Part shown: in pieces, positions 17,125 through 26,297 of the stretch
Position numbering within the stretch: the first letter of the stretch is position 1
How the letters are laid out: each line of letters begins with the position of its first letter
NCBI GenBank assembly: GCA_038750655.1
Contig: JBCDGZ010000013.1
Coordinates: 13,146 to 77,145, forward strand
Source of the DNA: JBCDGZ01 sp038750655
GTDB taxonomy: Bacteria; Bacteroidota; Bacteroidia; Chitinophagales; Saprospiraceae
Reading direction: 5' to 3'
Length of the DNA: 64,000 bases
Position numbers and translations under genes: made by a program
Notes under the pieces: model-generated
Databases searched by the model: none
The model's input: the letters and a program-made list of their open reading frames with translations, nothing else
What the model was told of the DNA's origin: nothing

Positions 17125-20100
17125 ATGTATCGCTTAATCGTAGTTGCACTACTGCTGCTTTTCGCCCTAGGAAATGCCTCAGCACAGAAAAAAGACAAGG
17201 ACAAATGGGACGTCAATAACCCGCCGGGAGCGTATAAGGAAGTGGACTTTTCCGTCAACGAAGGAACTTGGATGAACCTCGATCTCAGCCCCGATGGCTC
17301 TACGCTGATTTTTGATTTATTGGGAGATATTTACAGCATCCCTGCTACCGGCGGTACCGCCAAGGTATTGCGCAGCGGACTGGCCTGGGAGGTACAGCCG
17401 CGCTTTAGCCCGGATGGCCAAAAAATCCTCTTCACCAGCGATGCTGGCGGCGGGGATAACATCTGGACGATGAACGCTGATGGTACGGAGGCTAAGCAGA
17501 TTACCAAGGAAAAATTTCGTTTGCTCAACAACCCAGATTGGGTACCGGGGACCGACTTTATCGTCGCCCGCAAACACTTCACTTCGACCCGCTCGCTGGG
17601 TGCCGGGGAAATGTGGCAATACCACATCTCTGGTGGGAAAGGTATCCAGCTGACCAAGCGGAAGAACAACCAGCAAGATGTCAATGAGCCCTCTGTATCG
17701 CCGGATGGTCGCTATGTTTATTTCAGCGAGGATATGTACCCCGGTGGCTATTTCCAGTACAATAAAGACCCTAATAGCCAGATTTTCGTCATTAAACGCT
17801 ACGATCGGGTGAAGGGCAAGACGGAGCGGATGATTAGTGGTCCGGGAGGGGCAGCCCGTCCGGAGATTTCTAATGATGGAAAGAAGCTGGCCTTTGTACG
17901 CCGCGTCCGCACCAAATCGGTACTTTTTGTTTACGACATCGAAACGGGAGAAGAGTATCCGCTCTTTGACGGATTGAGCAAGGACCAGCAGGAAGCCTGG
18001 TCCATCTTTGGGGTGTATACGGGTTTTGATTGGAGTAAGGACGACAAACACGTTTACATCTGGGGGCAAGGGAAAATTTGGAAAGTCGAGGTGGCCACTC
18101 GTAAAGCCACGAATATTCCCTTTACTGTCAATGCCAAACACCGACTGGCCGAAACGGTTTTATTCAAGCAGCAGGTGGACAGCGATCAAATTAAGGTCAA
18201 GGTTATCCGTCAAGCCATCACTTCGCCAGATGAGCAGCTGTTGATCTTTAATGCGATTGGGTATTTGTGGAAAAAAGCACTGCCGAATGGGAAGCCGGTG
18301 CGGTTGACGGACGGTGAGGACTTCGAATTCGAGCCCTCCTTCTCACCCGACGGTAAATCTATCGTTTATGTCTCGTGGAATGATGAAGAAATGGGAGCGA
18401 TCAATCGTCTGGACTTGAACAGCCGCAAAGGCACCAAATTGACCACCAAAAAGGCCATTTATCGTACCCCCTCCTTTTCGCCCAACGGACAGCGCATTCT
18501 CTTCCGCAAAGAGGGCGGCAATACCCACCAAGGCTACACCAACACCAAAAAGCCCGGTATCTACAACATGGCCGCCGACGGCAGCGATGAACAACTGGTC
18601 TGCCCCCAAGGCGAATATCCCCGCTACAGCGCCGACGGCCAACGCATCTTCTTCCAAACCGGCGGCTACCTCTTCGGCAGCCTCACCAAAGCCTTCAAAA
18701 GCATCAAGCCCAACGGCAGCGACGAGCGTACCATCTTCAAGGCCAAATACGCCAATTACTTCGTCCCCAGCCCCGATAACAAATGGGTAGCCTTCAACGA
18801 GCTGCACAAGGTATACATTGCACCGATACCGCACAGCGGGCAGGCCATCGGCCTCTCGGCGGATACCAAGGTCATTCCGGTGGCCCAGGTGGCCCGCGAT
18901 GCTGGAATCGGCCTCCACTGGTCGCAGGACAGCAAAAAACTGCACTGGACACTGGGCGATCAGTACTTCACCGATCAACTGACCAACCGCTTCCTCTTCC
19001 TCGAAGGCGCGGTAGATTCCATTCCACCAATCGATACCGTAGGGATTGATATTGGCCTTTACACGCCAACCGATCAGCCCACCGGCACTGTCTATTTTAC
19101 GGGTGCGACGCTGCTGACCATGGAAGGTAAGCCCATTAAAAATGGCACCATAGAAGTTACCGGGAATAAGATTACGGCAATCGGCACCGCCAGCGAAGTT
19201 TTAGTACCTAAAGGTGCCACCATTATCGACTGTACTGGCAAAACCATTATGCCGGGACTGGTCGATGTCCACGCCCACCTCGGAGCCTTTCGCTTTGGCC
19301 TCAGCCCGCAAAAGCACTGGCAGTACTACGCCAACCTGGCCTACGGCGTCACTACTACCCACGACCCCTCCTCCAACTCCGAGATGACCTTCAGCCAATC
19401 CGAAATGGTCAAAGCTGGCCACATGATCGGTCCGCGCATCTACTCCACCGGCACCATCCTCTACGGGGCCGATGGCGACTTCAAGGCCGTTATCAACAGC
19501 CTGGAAGATGCCCGTTCGGCGCTGCGCCGCACCAAGGCATTCGGTGCTTTCTCGGTCAAAAGCTACAACCAGCCCCGCCGGGACCAGCGCCAGCAGGTTA
19601 TCCAGGCCGCTCGCGAGCTGGGTATTATGGTCTACCCCGAGGGCGGCTCCTTCTTTTACCACAATATGTCAATGGTCGCCGACGGGCACACCAGCGTTGA
19701 GCACAATATCCCCGTCGCGCCGCTCTACGATGATGTCATCCAATTCTGGTCGCAAACCAAGACTGGCAACACCCCTACCCTGATTGTCAACTACGGCGGC
19801 ATCAACGGCGAATATTACTGGTACCAAAATACCAATGTCTGGGAAAAGGAGCGGCTGCTGAGCTTTATGCCTCGGGCCATCGTCGATTCGCGCTCGCGAC
19901 ACCGTACCATGATTCCCGATGAGGAGTACGAAAATGGCCATATTTTGACCTCAAAGTCTTGCACTAAGCTGCAAAACGCGGGGGTAAATATGCACCTCGG
20001 CTCGCACGGTCAGCTGCAAGGTTTGGGGGCACACTGGGAGCTTTGGATGCTCAAACAGGGCGGTATGACCAACTATCAGGCACTACAGGCCGCCACCATC

Positions 20101-20394
20101 AACGGGGCCAATTACATCGGTATGGGCGATGAGATCGGTTCTTTGAAGGTGGGCAAGTTGGCAGACCTGATCGTGCTGGACAAAAATCCGATGGAAGATA
20201 TTTACAACTCAGAGACCGTTCGCTACACCATGATCAACGGCCGGCTCTACGATGCAGCGACGATGAACGAAGTGGGCAACTACGATAAGAAGCGCGGCAC
20301 CTTCTACTGGGAAATGGAAGGCAGCGGTAATGCCTATCCCTTTTATCCTTCGACGGGGGGCTTTATGCGCCCCAACTGCCTTTGTCAGCAGTAG
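17125..20394 (+). CDS. Secreted amidohydrolase with N-terminal TolB/PD40-type beta-propeller
   Basis: A 1089-residue exported protein with a signal peptide at residues 1-20 (ending ASAQ). Residues ~45-620 carry repeated PD40/WD40-like blades with the S-P-D-G-x-x-I/L-x-F/Y pattern (LSPDGSTLIFDL, FSPDGQKILFTSDAGG, FSPDGKSIVYVS, FSPNGQRILFRKEGG). From ~650 follows an amidohydrolase TIM barrel: a metal-ligand motif DVHAHLG near 714, YPEGG near 838, SVEHNIP near 857, GSHG near 970 and the closing KVGKLADLIVLDKNPMEDI. The family is common in Bacteroidota and thought to hydrolyse cyclic amides or peptides, but the substrate is unknown. The C-terminus ends in CLCQQ with no T9SS tail. A strong terminator follows. 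Confidence 0.88.
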   Translation: MYRLIVVALLLLFALGNASAQKKDKDKWDVNNPPGAYKEVDFSVNEGTWMNLDLSPDGSTLIFDLLGDIYSIPATGGTAKVLRSGLAWEVQPRFSPDGQKILFTSDAGGGDNIWTMNADGTEAKQITKEKFRLLNNPDWVPGTDFIVARKHFTSTRSLGAGEMWQYHISGGKGIQLTKRKNNQQDVNEPSVSPDGRYVYFSEDMYPGGYFQYNKDPNSQIFVIKRYDRVKGKTERMISGPGGAARPEISNDGKKLAFVRRVRTKSVLFVYDIETGEEYPLFDGLSKDQQEAWSIFGVYTGFDWSKDDKHVYIWGQGKIWKVEVATRKATNIPFTVNAKHRLAETVLFKQQVDSDQIKVKVIRQAITSPDEQLLIFNAIGYLWKKALPNGKPVRLTDGEDFEFEPSFSPDGKSIVYVSWNDEEMGAINRLDLNSRKGTKLTTKKAIYRTPSFSPNGQRILFRKEGGNTHQGYTNTKKPGIYNMAADGSDEQLVCPQGEYPRYSADGQRIFFQTGGYLFGSLTKAFKSIKPNGSDERTIFKAKYANYFVPSPDNKWVAFNELHKVYIAPIPHSGQAIGLSADTKVIPVAQVARDAGIGLHWSQDSKKLHWTLGDQYFTDQLTNRFLFLEGAVDSIPPIDTVGIDIGLYTPTDQPTGTVYFTGATLLTMEGKPIKNGTIEVTGNKITAIGTASEVLVPKGATIIDCTGKTIMPGLVDVHAHLGAFRFGLSPQKHWQYYANLAYGVTTTHDPSSNSEMTFSQSEMVKAGHMIGPRIYSTGTILYGADGDFKAVINSLEDARSALRRTKAFGAFSVKSYNQPRRDQRQQVIQAARELGIMVYPEGGSFFYHNMSMVADGHTSVEHNIPVAPLYDDVIQFWSQTKTGNTPTLIVNYGGINGEYYWYQNTNVWEKERLLSFMPRAIVDSRSRHRTMIPDEEYENGHILTSKSCTKLQNAGVNMHLGSHGQLQGLGAHWELWMLKQGGMTNYQALQAATINGANYIGMGDEIGSLKVGKLADLIVLDKNPMEDIYNSETVRYTMINGRLYDAATMNEVGNYDKKRGTFYWEMEGSGNAYPFYPSTGGFMRPNCLCQQ

Positions 20395-20417
20395 AGTAAT
20401 GGAAAAATAATAGCTTG

Positions 20418-20455
20418 GGCCATCAGGATTACGCAATTCTGATGGCCTATTCATT
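20418..20455 (+). terminator. Rho-independent terminator after the amidohydrolase gene
   Basis: A perfect 9-bp stem GGCCATCAG / CTGATGGCC (20418-20426 and 20439-20447), extended by four further pairs (one G-T) around an ACGC loop, followed by TATTCATTTT. It sits 24 bases after the stop codon. Confidence 0.85.
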
Positions 20456-20607
20456 TTGTTAAATCTTCGTTTTTTGTTAGCTTTAGGTAAGGCTTATAGT
20501 AAGATAATTCCAGTATTTTTAGTGTCCTGTTTTACAATCATGTCAGCGCAGTTTCTTCAAGCGCTTTCAGAGACTATTTTGTACGATTAAGCAACCAACT
20601 CAAAACG

Positions 20608-23139
20608 ATGAACAAACACCAATTATCCTCCCAGCTGCTTCGTGCTTGTCTATGCTGTGCATCGCTGTTTTATGCCACAAGCACCTTCAGCCAGGATTTT
20701 ATGATGCAGGCCTGGTATTGGGATTATCCCAAAACGTGCAATGGGGCCAACTGGGCCAATACGCTCACTGGCCAAGCCAGCGACATGGGTAGTGCTGGCT
20801 TCACCCACATCTGGTTGCCCCCATTATCGCGGGCCAGCTTCGGCTCCTGCAGCAATGGCTATGATCCTAAAGACCTCTATGACTTGGGCGAATTCGGCCA
20901 AGGCCCGACCGGCTTCGGCAGCCGCGCGGACCTTAACAATCTGCTCAACGCTTTCAATACCAACGGCCTGGACGCTGTCGTCGACGTCGTCTACAATCAC
21001 CGCGATGGTGGTGACCCCGAAGATAATCCCGCCGTTGGTGCCTACATCACTACGCACTATAACGCCAGCAAGAATCCCTTTCCCTCGGATCGCTTCCGCT
21101 GCGTACTGCCCCTCGGCGGTGCCTCCGGCAATGGCGCAGGCGACTATTACCTCAAGATCAGCTCCAAAACCGGCAGCTCCCGCTTCGACGGCAAAGCCTA
21201 TGTCGTCTACACCGCAACGAGCCTCGTCGGCTGGCAGGGCCTGCCCGATCAAACGGAAAGCGAGCCCAATGGCGGCGGCGATTGCAGCGAAGCCTTCGAC
21301 GACATCCAACTGGGCGTCAATACCAATGCCTTTATCGATCCTGGCAGCAGCTGCCGCACCGATGAATTTAAACTGACTGTCAACGCCGGGGATTTCAATC
21401 CTGCGGGGGATGAACTGGAAATCTATCTTACTAACCCGAATGGCGACTATGCCGATCATCGGGTATACGGCATTTGGAGTACGAGCGCCAACGCCGATGT
21501 GGTGGGGCAGATGAAATACCAGACCTACACCGACTTTACGACCCTGCCTTCTGGCCAGGGAGCTATGAATTTTGAGAACTTCCGCCCCAACAGCACCAAT
21601 GCTTCCAGCACTAGCCTGGACGGCGACTGGGATTGGCTCTGGTTCTTTTACGACTATGATCAAAATCAGGTCGATACCAAAAACAAGTTATTCGACTGGT
21701 CGACCTGGCTGTACGGCAATGTCGGGATGCGGGGCTTTCGGATGGATGCTGTCAAGCATTTCAATCCCAGCTTCATCGGCGAGCTGATGAATCATCTCAA
21801 CGGGCAGGGCATCAATCCCGGCCTGGTAGTCGGCGAATACTTCGATGGTAATGCCTTTTTGCTGAAAAACTGGGTGGATGAGGTGCAATCGGCGATGAAC
21901 CCTTCGGCCCTCTCCTCGATCAATATGCGGGTGTTCGACTTCGCGCTGCGCAATGCGCTCAAGGCCGCCTGCGATCAGTTTGGCTACGATGCCCGACAGG
22001 TGTTTAATTCCGGCGTAGTCGATGGCGTCGGAGGCAGTGGTTTCAATACGGTTACCTTTGTTAACAACCACGACTTTCGGGGCCCTAATGAGCCGCTGCA
22101 AAATGACCCCATGCTGGCCTACGCCTACATTCTGACCAATAACAGAGTCGGCCTCCCCTCGGTGTTTTACCCCGATTACTACGGCGTCACCATCCCCAAT
22201 GCCCCTACCCAAACCCTTAAATCCCAGATTGATGCGCTGATGGAGGTGCATCAGCAACATATCTTTGGTGCGCCTAACGTGGATTATCTGTCTCGCATCA
22301 ATACGCCCTACACGGGCAACTACACCGGTGGCTTTCCCAACACCAGTTTGATCTATCAAATTTCGGGAGGGGCCAGCGGCCGGGAGGTCATTGTGGCCAT
22401 CAACTTCGCGGGGGAGCCGCTACAGGTGGAGCATGGCATCAATACCAGCGTACTGGGTCCTGGCGACGTGCTCGAAGATGTCATCGGCAATTCGGTAGCG
22501 GCCACGGTCACCGTTAGTAATAACAATACCATCGATATTCAGCTGCCGCCGCGCAGCTACACGGTCTTCGTAGAAGGCCAAGCCCCGCTGCCGGTTGAAT
22601 TGCTGGATTTCCGGGCCATTGCTGCTGCTGAGGCGGTGCAGTTGTCTTGGCAGGTGGCCCATGAGGAGGCGCTGGAAGGCTACGAGCTGCAAAGGGCGCT
22701 GGATGGACAACATTTCCGGACACTGCATTGGCAGGCCGCCCAAGGATTGAATCTGGCCAGCTTCAGCTACGGCTACAAGGATGAGCAGGTGAAGCCTGGG
22801 CAGGCGCTTTACTACCGCCTGCGGATGTTGGATATGGATGGTAGTGAGGACTATTCACCAGTACGGGTGGTGCAGCTGGCGGGTAAGGACGCCTCGGTGC
22901 GGGTACAGCCCAATCCGGTGCGGGAGCGCAGTTGGTTGGAGTGGCAGAGTGTGGGAGCAGGGGAAGCCCGGATCGCAGTTTATAACCTGCTGGGCGAACT
23001 GATTTTGGAATACCAGCTCAACATCAACCGAGGGGAACAACGCTTTGAGCTGGACCTATCGGGCCAGCCCGACGGCCTCTACCTGATCCGATTGGACAGC
23101 GACGATACGAATTGGAGCGGCGAACTCCTAAAACACTAG
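20608..23139 (+). CDS. Secreted GH13 alpha-amylase with T9SS type A sorting domain
   Basis: An 843-residue exported glycoside hydrolase. The signal peptide ends near residue 29 (FSQ). The GH13 barrel shows region I DVVDVVYNH near residue 128, region II GFRMDAVKH with nucleophile Asp380, region III LVVGEYF with acid/base Glu410, and region IV FVNNHD with Asp489. About 245 residues separate regions I and II, far more than usual, because a beta-rich insert occupies roughly residues 175-295. After the barrel come an amylase C-terminal beta domain (~565-660), a fibronectin-like linker domain and a T9SS type A tail beginning VQPNPVRERS. It probably degrades starch or glycogen-type glucans outside the cell. 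The stop overlaps the convergent btaB stop by 4 bases. Confidence 0.93.
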   Translation: MNKHQLSSQLLRACLCCASLFYATSTFSQDFMMQAWYWDYPKTCNGANWANTLTGQASDMGSAGFTHIWLPPLSRASFGSCSNGYDPKDLYDLGEFGQGPTGFGSRADLNNLLNAFNTNGLDAVVDVVYNHRDGGDPEDNPAVGAYITTHYNASKNPFPSDRFRCVLPLGGASGNGAGDYYLKISSKTGSSRFDGKAYVVYTATSLVGWQGLPDQTESEPNGGGDCSEAFDDIQLGVNTNAFIDPGSSCRTDEFKLTVNAGDFNPAGDELEIYLTNPNGDYADHRVYGIWSTSANADVVGQMKYQTYTDFTTLPSGQGAMNFENFRPNSTNASSTSLDGDWDWLWFFYDYDQNQVDTKNKLFDWSTWLYGNVGMRGFRMDAVKHFNPSFIGELMNHLNGQGINPGLVVGEYFDGNAFLLKNWVDEVQSAMNPSALSSINMRVFDFALRNALKAACDQFGYDARQVFNSGVVDGVGGSGFNTVTFVNNHDFRGPNEPLQNDPMLAYAYILTNNRVGLPSVFYPDYYGVTIPNAPTQTLKSQIDALMEVHQQHIFGAPNVDYLSRINTPYTGNYTGGFPNTSLIYQISGGASGREVIVAINFAGEPLQVEHGINTSVLGPGDVLEDVIGNSVAATVTVSNNNTIDIQLPPRSYTVFVEGQAPLPVELLDFRAIAAAEAVQLSWQVAHEEALEGYELQRALDGQHFRTLHWQAAQGLNLASFSYGYKDEQVKPGQALYYRLRMLDMDGSEDYSPVRVVQLAGKDASVRVQPNPVRERSWLEWQSVGAGEARIAVYNLLGELILEYQLNINRGEQRFELDLSGQPDGLYLIRLDSDDTNWSGELLKH

Positions 23140-23789
23140 GCTTTTTCGCCGACGTATATAAAATACTCCCAGATACCCATATATGCCTTTTTGACCCGGG
23201 CTGTCCGCGTCGTAAAGAGCCGTTTCAACTCTGGGAGGACGTGGGCATCCATCCGAACGTGATGGTTGCCCATGTGATTTTTAAAGAAGCGTAGCCGAGA
23301 GTTATGGAAGTCGACAACCATAATTTTTCCACCTTTGGGCAGGTCTTGATGGGCTTTGGCCAGGAGGTCTTTCCACTGGGGGTTGATCATGGTCAGGGCG
23401 TAGGAAAAGAGGATGATGTCGGGAGGCGTTGCCCGGAGGATTTGGGATTCCAGATCGTATGCCTGGTGGTAGAAAATTTTGGTATTGGGGAAATGCAGCA
23501 GCTTCTCCCGCGCTTGATCCAGCATGTCGGCAGAGACGTCGACACCGATGAGGCTGGCTTGGGGGTAGGCCCGGGCGATATGATCGAGGTTGAAGCCGGT
23601 ACCGCAGCCAATCTCGGCGAGGCGGAAGACCTCTTGGGCAGTGAAGGGAATGTGTTGGAGTATACCCAATCGTCCGAAGAGGAAGGCCCAGCGCGTCGTA
23701 TCGTAAATGCGGGACTGGAATTGGTAGTAATTCTTGATTCGCTGCTGCTGTTCTAATGCAGTCTCCGCTGCTTGTTGTTCCGTATTCAA
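23136..23789 (-). CDS. btaB: Betaine lipid N-methyltransferase candidate (BtaB-like)
   Basis: A 217-residue class I SAM-dependent methyltransferase with motif I EIGCGTGFNLDHIA near residue 60, an acidic residue after beta-2 (GVDVSADML), and later LFSYALTMINP and PKGGKIMVVDFH. In the known BtaA-BtaB pathway this enzyme adds three methyl groups to diacylglyceryl-homoserine to give DGTS. The assignment rests on strong context: the gene starts 10 bases after a BtaA-family gene, on the same strand. The methyltransferase fold alone would not identify the substrate. It probably acts at the inner face of the cytoplasmic membrane, although no membrane helix is evident. Confidence 0.8.
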   Translation of the reverse strand: MNTEQQAAETALEQQQRIKNYYQFQSRIYDTTRWAFLFGRLGILQHIPFTAQEVFRLAEIGCGTGFNLDHIARAYPQASLIGVDVSADMLDQAREKLLHFPNTKIFYHQAYDLESQILRATPPDIILFSYALTMINPQWKDLLAKAHQDLPKGGKIMVVDFHNSRLRFFKNHMGNHHVRMDAHVLPELKRLFTTRTARVKKAYMGIWEYFIYVGEKA

Positions 23790-23799
23790 AATAGAGGAT

Positions 23800-24990
23800 T
23801 CAGAGGTTGAAGGAAGAGTTAATGATACCCAAATAAGTGCTGGCGTAGGTACCTACGCGATCTTGCCGGTGAATGCGTTCGCACAGTTCTTTTTGGAAGG
23901 TGACCCGTTCTTTGACGAAGTCGGGGAAGAAGTCGACTTCCTTGGCGGCAGAGCGCAGTAGGATTTTAGTCCCTTTCCGACTATTTTGCAAAATCAACCT
24001 CCACTCCTCTTCCAATGCCTCGACGTTGTTTTCCGCCAGCCAATCTTGGTGGTCCAGCAGGACATAGTGAGAATATTGGCCAGGATTGGTCCTGAGAAAT
24101 TCGCTGATGGTGCTGGTATTGGTATTGATCTTATCAATATTATTTTGGATGGTCTCGAAGTTTTCCTCCTTGAGGTAGTCAGGACAGCAATCCTCCGTGT
24201 AATTGCCATTAAAATACAACTGCCAAAAGTAGTTTTCCCGGGCGGGCAATGTCGTGAAGACTTGTTTCATGCAGTATTTAAGAAAATCCATCGTCCCATT
24301 CTCATACTTCGTCACATAGAGCTGCTGCTGACTTTTGGGTACGCCCGCCAGGCTCAATATCAAATGGCGATTAATCACCCAGCCCAACTGCTTGGACCAG
24401 ATCTGTTGGTCAATTTGTTGGTAAATAGAGGCCTGCTGCTCCAATGAGGTCGCCGCAAAACATTGCTCAATGCTGCTACGCAACTGTTTTTTCATCTTAA
24501 AATAACGCCCCATTGACCAAGCCAGAAAACCAGAGGTGCCGTGGAAATAGAAGGACTTCCGCATACCTTTTCCACTAAAATAATAGATGTGACGATCCCA
24601 GTATTCCTGGGCATACTCAGGAAGGAGATAGCGCAGATAGCGACGATAAAAGGACTTCATCCCCTTCAATCGGCCTTTGCCAAAGCATTCGAACAGAAAA
24701 TTGTAGGCATCAACCTTGTAAAACACCCGCTTTAATTCCAACAGCGCATTCTGTCGGGCGTTCATATCTATACAGTTGATCTTAGCTGGCTCGTCGAGCA
24801 AGTACGCCAAGGCGTTACAACCGGCACTAGTGATCATCACAATCTCGCTGTCCTTGTCCAATTGCAACAGCTCCCGATCACAACGGGGATCTTCCCAACA
24901 AGTATTATAAACCAAATTATTTCCCTGAATACGGCGAAAAAGCCAATTCTGACCGCGTTTGGTCAAGCCGAGGGACTTGTTGTTTTTCAT
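23800..24990 (-). CDS. btaA: S-adenosylmethionine:diacylglycerol 3-amino-3-carboxypropyltransferase (BtaA, DUF3419)
   Basis: A 396-residue protein of the DUF3419/BtaA family. Near the N-terminus it has LVYNTCWEDPRCDRELL (residues ~27-43), MITSAGCNALAYLLDEP (~52-68) and INCIDMNARQNALLELK (~71-87), the conserved blocks of this SAM-binding family. BtaA moves the 3-amino-3-carboxypropyl group of SAM onto diacylglycerol, forming the homoserine head group of the phosphorus-free betaine lipid DGTS. Together with the methyltransferase directly downstream it forms a complete two-gene pathway. Two inverted repeats occur in the 147 bases upstream. In Proteobacteria the pathway is induced by phosphate limitation; no such control can be read here. 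Confidence 0.88.
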   Translation of the reverse strand: MKNNKSLGLTKRGQNWLFRRIQGNNLVYNTCWEDPRCDRELLQLDKDSEIVMITSAGCNALAYLLDEPAKINCIDMNARQNALLELKRVFYKVDAYNFLFECFGKGRLKGMKSFYRRYLRYLLPEYAQEYWDRHIYYFSGKGMRKSFYFHGTSGFLAWSMGRYFKMKKQLRSSIEQCFAATSLEQQASIYQQIDQQIWSKQLGWVINRHLILSLAGVPKSQQQLYVTKYENGTMDFLKYCMKQVFTTLPARENYFWQLYFNGNYTEDCCPDYLKEENFETIQNNIDKINTNTSTISEFLRTNPGQYSHYVLLDHQDWLAENNVEALEEEWRLILQNSRKGTKILLRSAAKEVDFFPDFVKERVTFQKELCERIHRQDRVGTYASTYLGIINSSFNL

Positions 24991-25042
24991 GTCCCCAAAT
25001 GTAGCCGGCTTATTGTTCAGAAGGGGAAAATAAAGATTATCA

Positions 25043-25067
25043 TTGACTTATCTTTTCGTTAAGTCAA
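25043..25067. repeat. 8-bp inverted repeat upstream of btaA
   Basis: TTGACTTA (25043-25050) and TAAGTCAA (25060-25067) form a perfect inverted repeat with a 9-base centre, 53-77 bases before the btaA start codon. Its position in the probable promoter region suits an operator, but no regulator is known. Confidence 0.6.
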
Positions 25068-25080
25068 ACAGCAGAGAGCC

Positions 25081-25118
25081 AGTTTAGCGTAAACTCAATA
25101 TTGATTTTACGCTAAACT
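25081..25118. repeat. 38-bp near-perfect palindrome between the SCO1 and btaA genes
   Basis: AGTTTAGCGTAAA (25081-25093) and TTTACGCTAAACT (25106-25118) are exact inverted copies, and the 12 bases between them contain the palindrome TCAATATTGA, so only one pair in 19 mismatches. It lies 19 bases past the SCO1 gene stop (25138, minus strand) and 90 bases before btaA. No T-run follows on either strand, so it may be a Rho-independent-like terminator, a regulator site or an RNA hairpin. Confidence 0.75.
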
Positions 25119-25137
25119 AATATCAATAGGTCCTTGA

Positions 25138-25776
25138 TCAGCTCTCTGGCGTCCCGCCTTTCATCTCCTTCAACAACAAGGCGACCTCCCCCATAAAGCG
25201 ATCCACATCCTCCGCATCGGTTCCGTCGCAGAAAGCCCGGACATAGCGATTGGGGTCGACAAGAATCAGCCGTCCGCTGTGGTCAAAGCCCCCCGGTGCT
25301 TCTGGGTTTTCGATGGCTATGCTAAAATAATCATCGGCGATGTCGTAGATGGCGTCCTTCTCTCCGGTAACCAGGTGCCAACGCTCACTCTCAATGCCCA
25401 GCTTGTTGGCGTAATCCTTCAACCGAGGCACCGTGTCCCGAATGACATCGATGGAATGGGAAAACAACACCAGCTGATCCTCCTGATCAAATTTTTCGTA
25501 CAACCGCAGCATCTGCGCTTTCACTTTCGGGCAGATCGTCGGGCAGGAGGTGAAGAAAAAATCGGTGATATAGGCTTTATTATTAAAGGTGGCGTTGGTA
25601 ATGGTCTGACTGTCCTGATTGATGAAACTAAAATCGGGAATCTTGTGGTAAACCGTATCGCCGTTGACTACATCGCGGTTGCCCAGGATCGGAAGGGTAT
25701 CAGATTGAACGGGCGGGGTCGCGGGCTGGCAGGCAGCCAGCAAGCTGATGATCGCGAAAAAAAATACAATTCTCAT
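25138..25776 (-). CDS. SCO1/SenC-family copper-binding lipoprotein
   Basis: A 212-residue thioredoxin-fold lipoprotein. The lipobox LLAAC puts the lipidated Cys at residue 16. The copper site is Cys78 and Cys82 in FTSCPTICP with His166 in GGFDHSGRLILVDP, all conserved in SCO proteins that deliver copper to the CuA site of cytochrome c oxidase or act as thiol oxidoreductases. The length fits the family. It is last in a three-gene minus-strand cluster with a helical lipoprotein gene and a small membrane protein carrying a C-x-G-K-C motif. No oxidase genes are in the window. Confidence 0.92.
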   Translation of the reverse strand: MRIVFFFAIISLLAACQPATPPVQSDTLPILGNRDVVNGDTVYHKIPDFSFINQDSQTITNATFNNKAYITDFFFTSCPTICPKVKAQMLRLYEKFDQEDQLVLFSHSIDVIRDTVPRLKDYANKLGIESERWHLVTGEKDAIYDIADDYFSIAIENPEAPGGFDHSGRLILVDPNRYVRAFCDGTDAEDVDRFMGEVALLLKEMKGGTPES

Positions 25777-25810
25777 ATGATTTAGTGGATTAAGGTTGAT
25801 TAATGGGTAT

Positions 25811-26209
25811 TTAATTAGCAGCCGTTTTCAGTAAGGCCTCCCCCTCTTGCATACTCTCCAACATCAGACGTTTGACCTCATCGATTTTGACCTTTTCCTC
25901 CTCCAAATATTTGAGGGCCGCCCCTTCTTCCAATTCCTTAACATCACTCATGGATTTCATATTATGCATCCAGTCCCACATGGCTTTATCAGCATCTTCC
26001 AACTTAACAATCGCTGCTTCGATGCTGGGGTTTTTATCCAAAGTCTTGAGCTTCTTTTTAATCTTAGTCATATCGCCCATCTTGGGCATGACCTCATCGT
26101 GGACCACCATCACTTCGTCCCACAAGGCTTGGACGGGCGCGCTGGCAGGTTGACAAGAAAAAAGGAATAAACTTAACATGGCCGTACAGCCTATAATTCT
26201 AAAAAACAT
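25811..26209 (-). CDS. Small helical lipoprotein of the SCO1 cluster
   Basis: A 132-residue lipoprotein with lipobox LFSC (Cys19) followed by QPASAPV, similar to the start of the SCO1 protein. The mature part is helical and charged, rich in Met and His (VMVVHDEVMPKMGDM near residue 37, MWDWMHNMKSM near 84). Proteins of this type are widespread in Bacteroidota as hypothetical lipoproteins. The Met/His enrichment and the position 34 bases before the SCO1 gene suggest a copper-related periplasmic role, but no family function is established. Confidence 0.65.
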   Translation of the reverse strand: MFFRIIGCTAMLSLFLFSCQPASAPVQALWDEVMVVHDEVMPKMGDMTKIKKKLKTLDKNPSIEAAIVKLEDADKAMWDWMHNMKSMSDVKELEEGAALKYLEEEKVKIDEVKRLMLESMQEGEALLKTAAN

Positions 26210-26297
26210 GATTACTATTTTTATTAGGAATGATTAAATGATTAGCGAGGCCCTGTAGGGCCTGCGATGATTTAAAGCGGTCTATTGAACAGGAAAA

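Noticed and set aside
24996..25003. CAAATGTA (minus strand TACATTTG) as a btaA -7 element
   Set aside because: It matches the consensus but lies only 5 bases before the start codon and has no -33 element, so a chance match is more likely.
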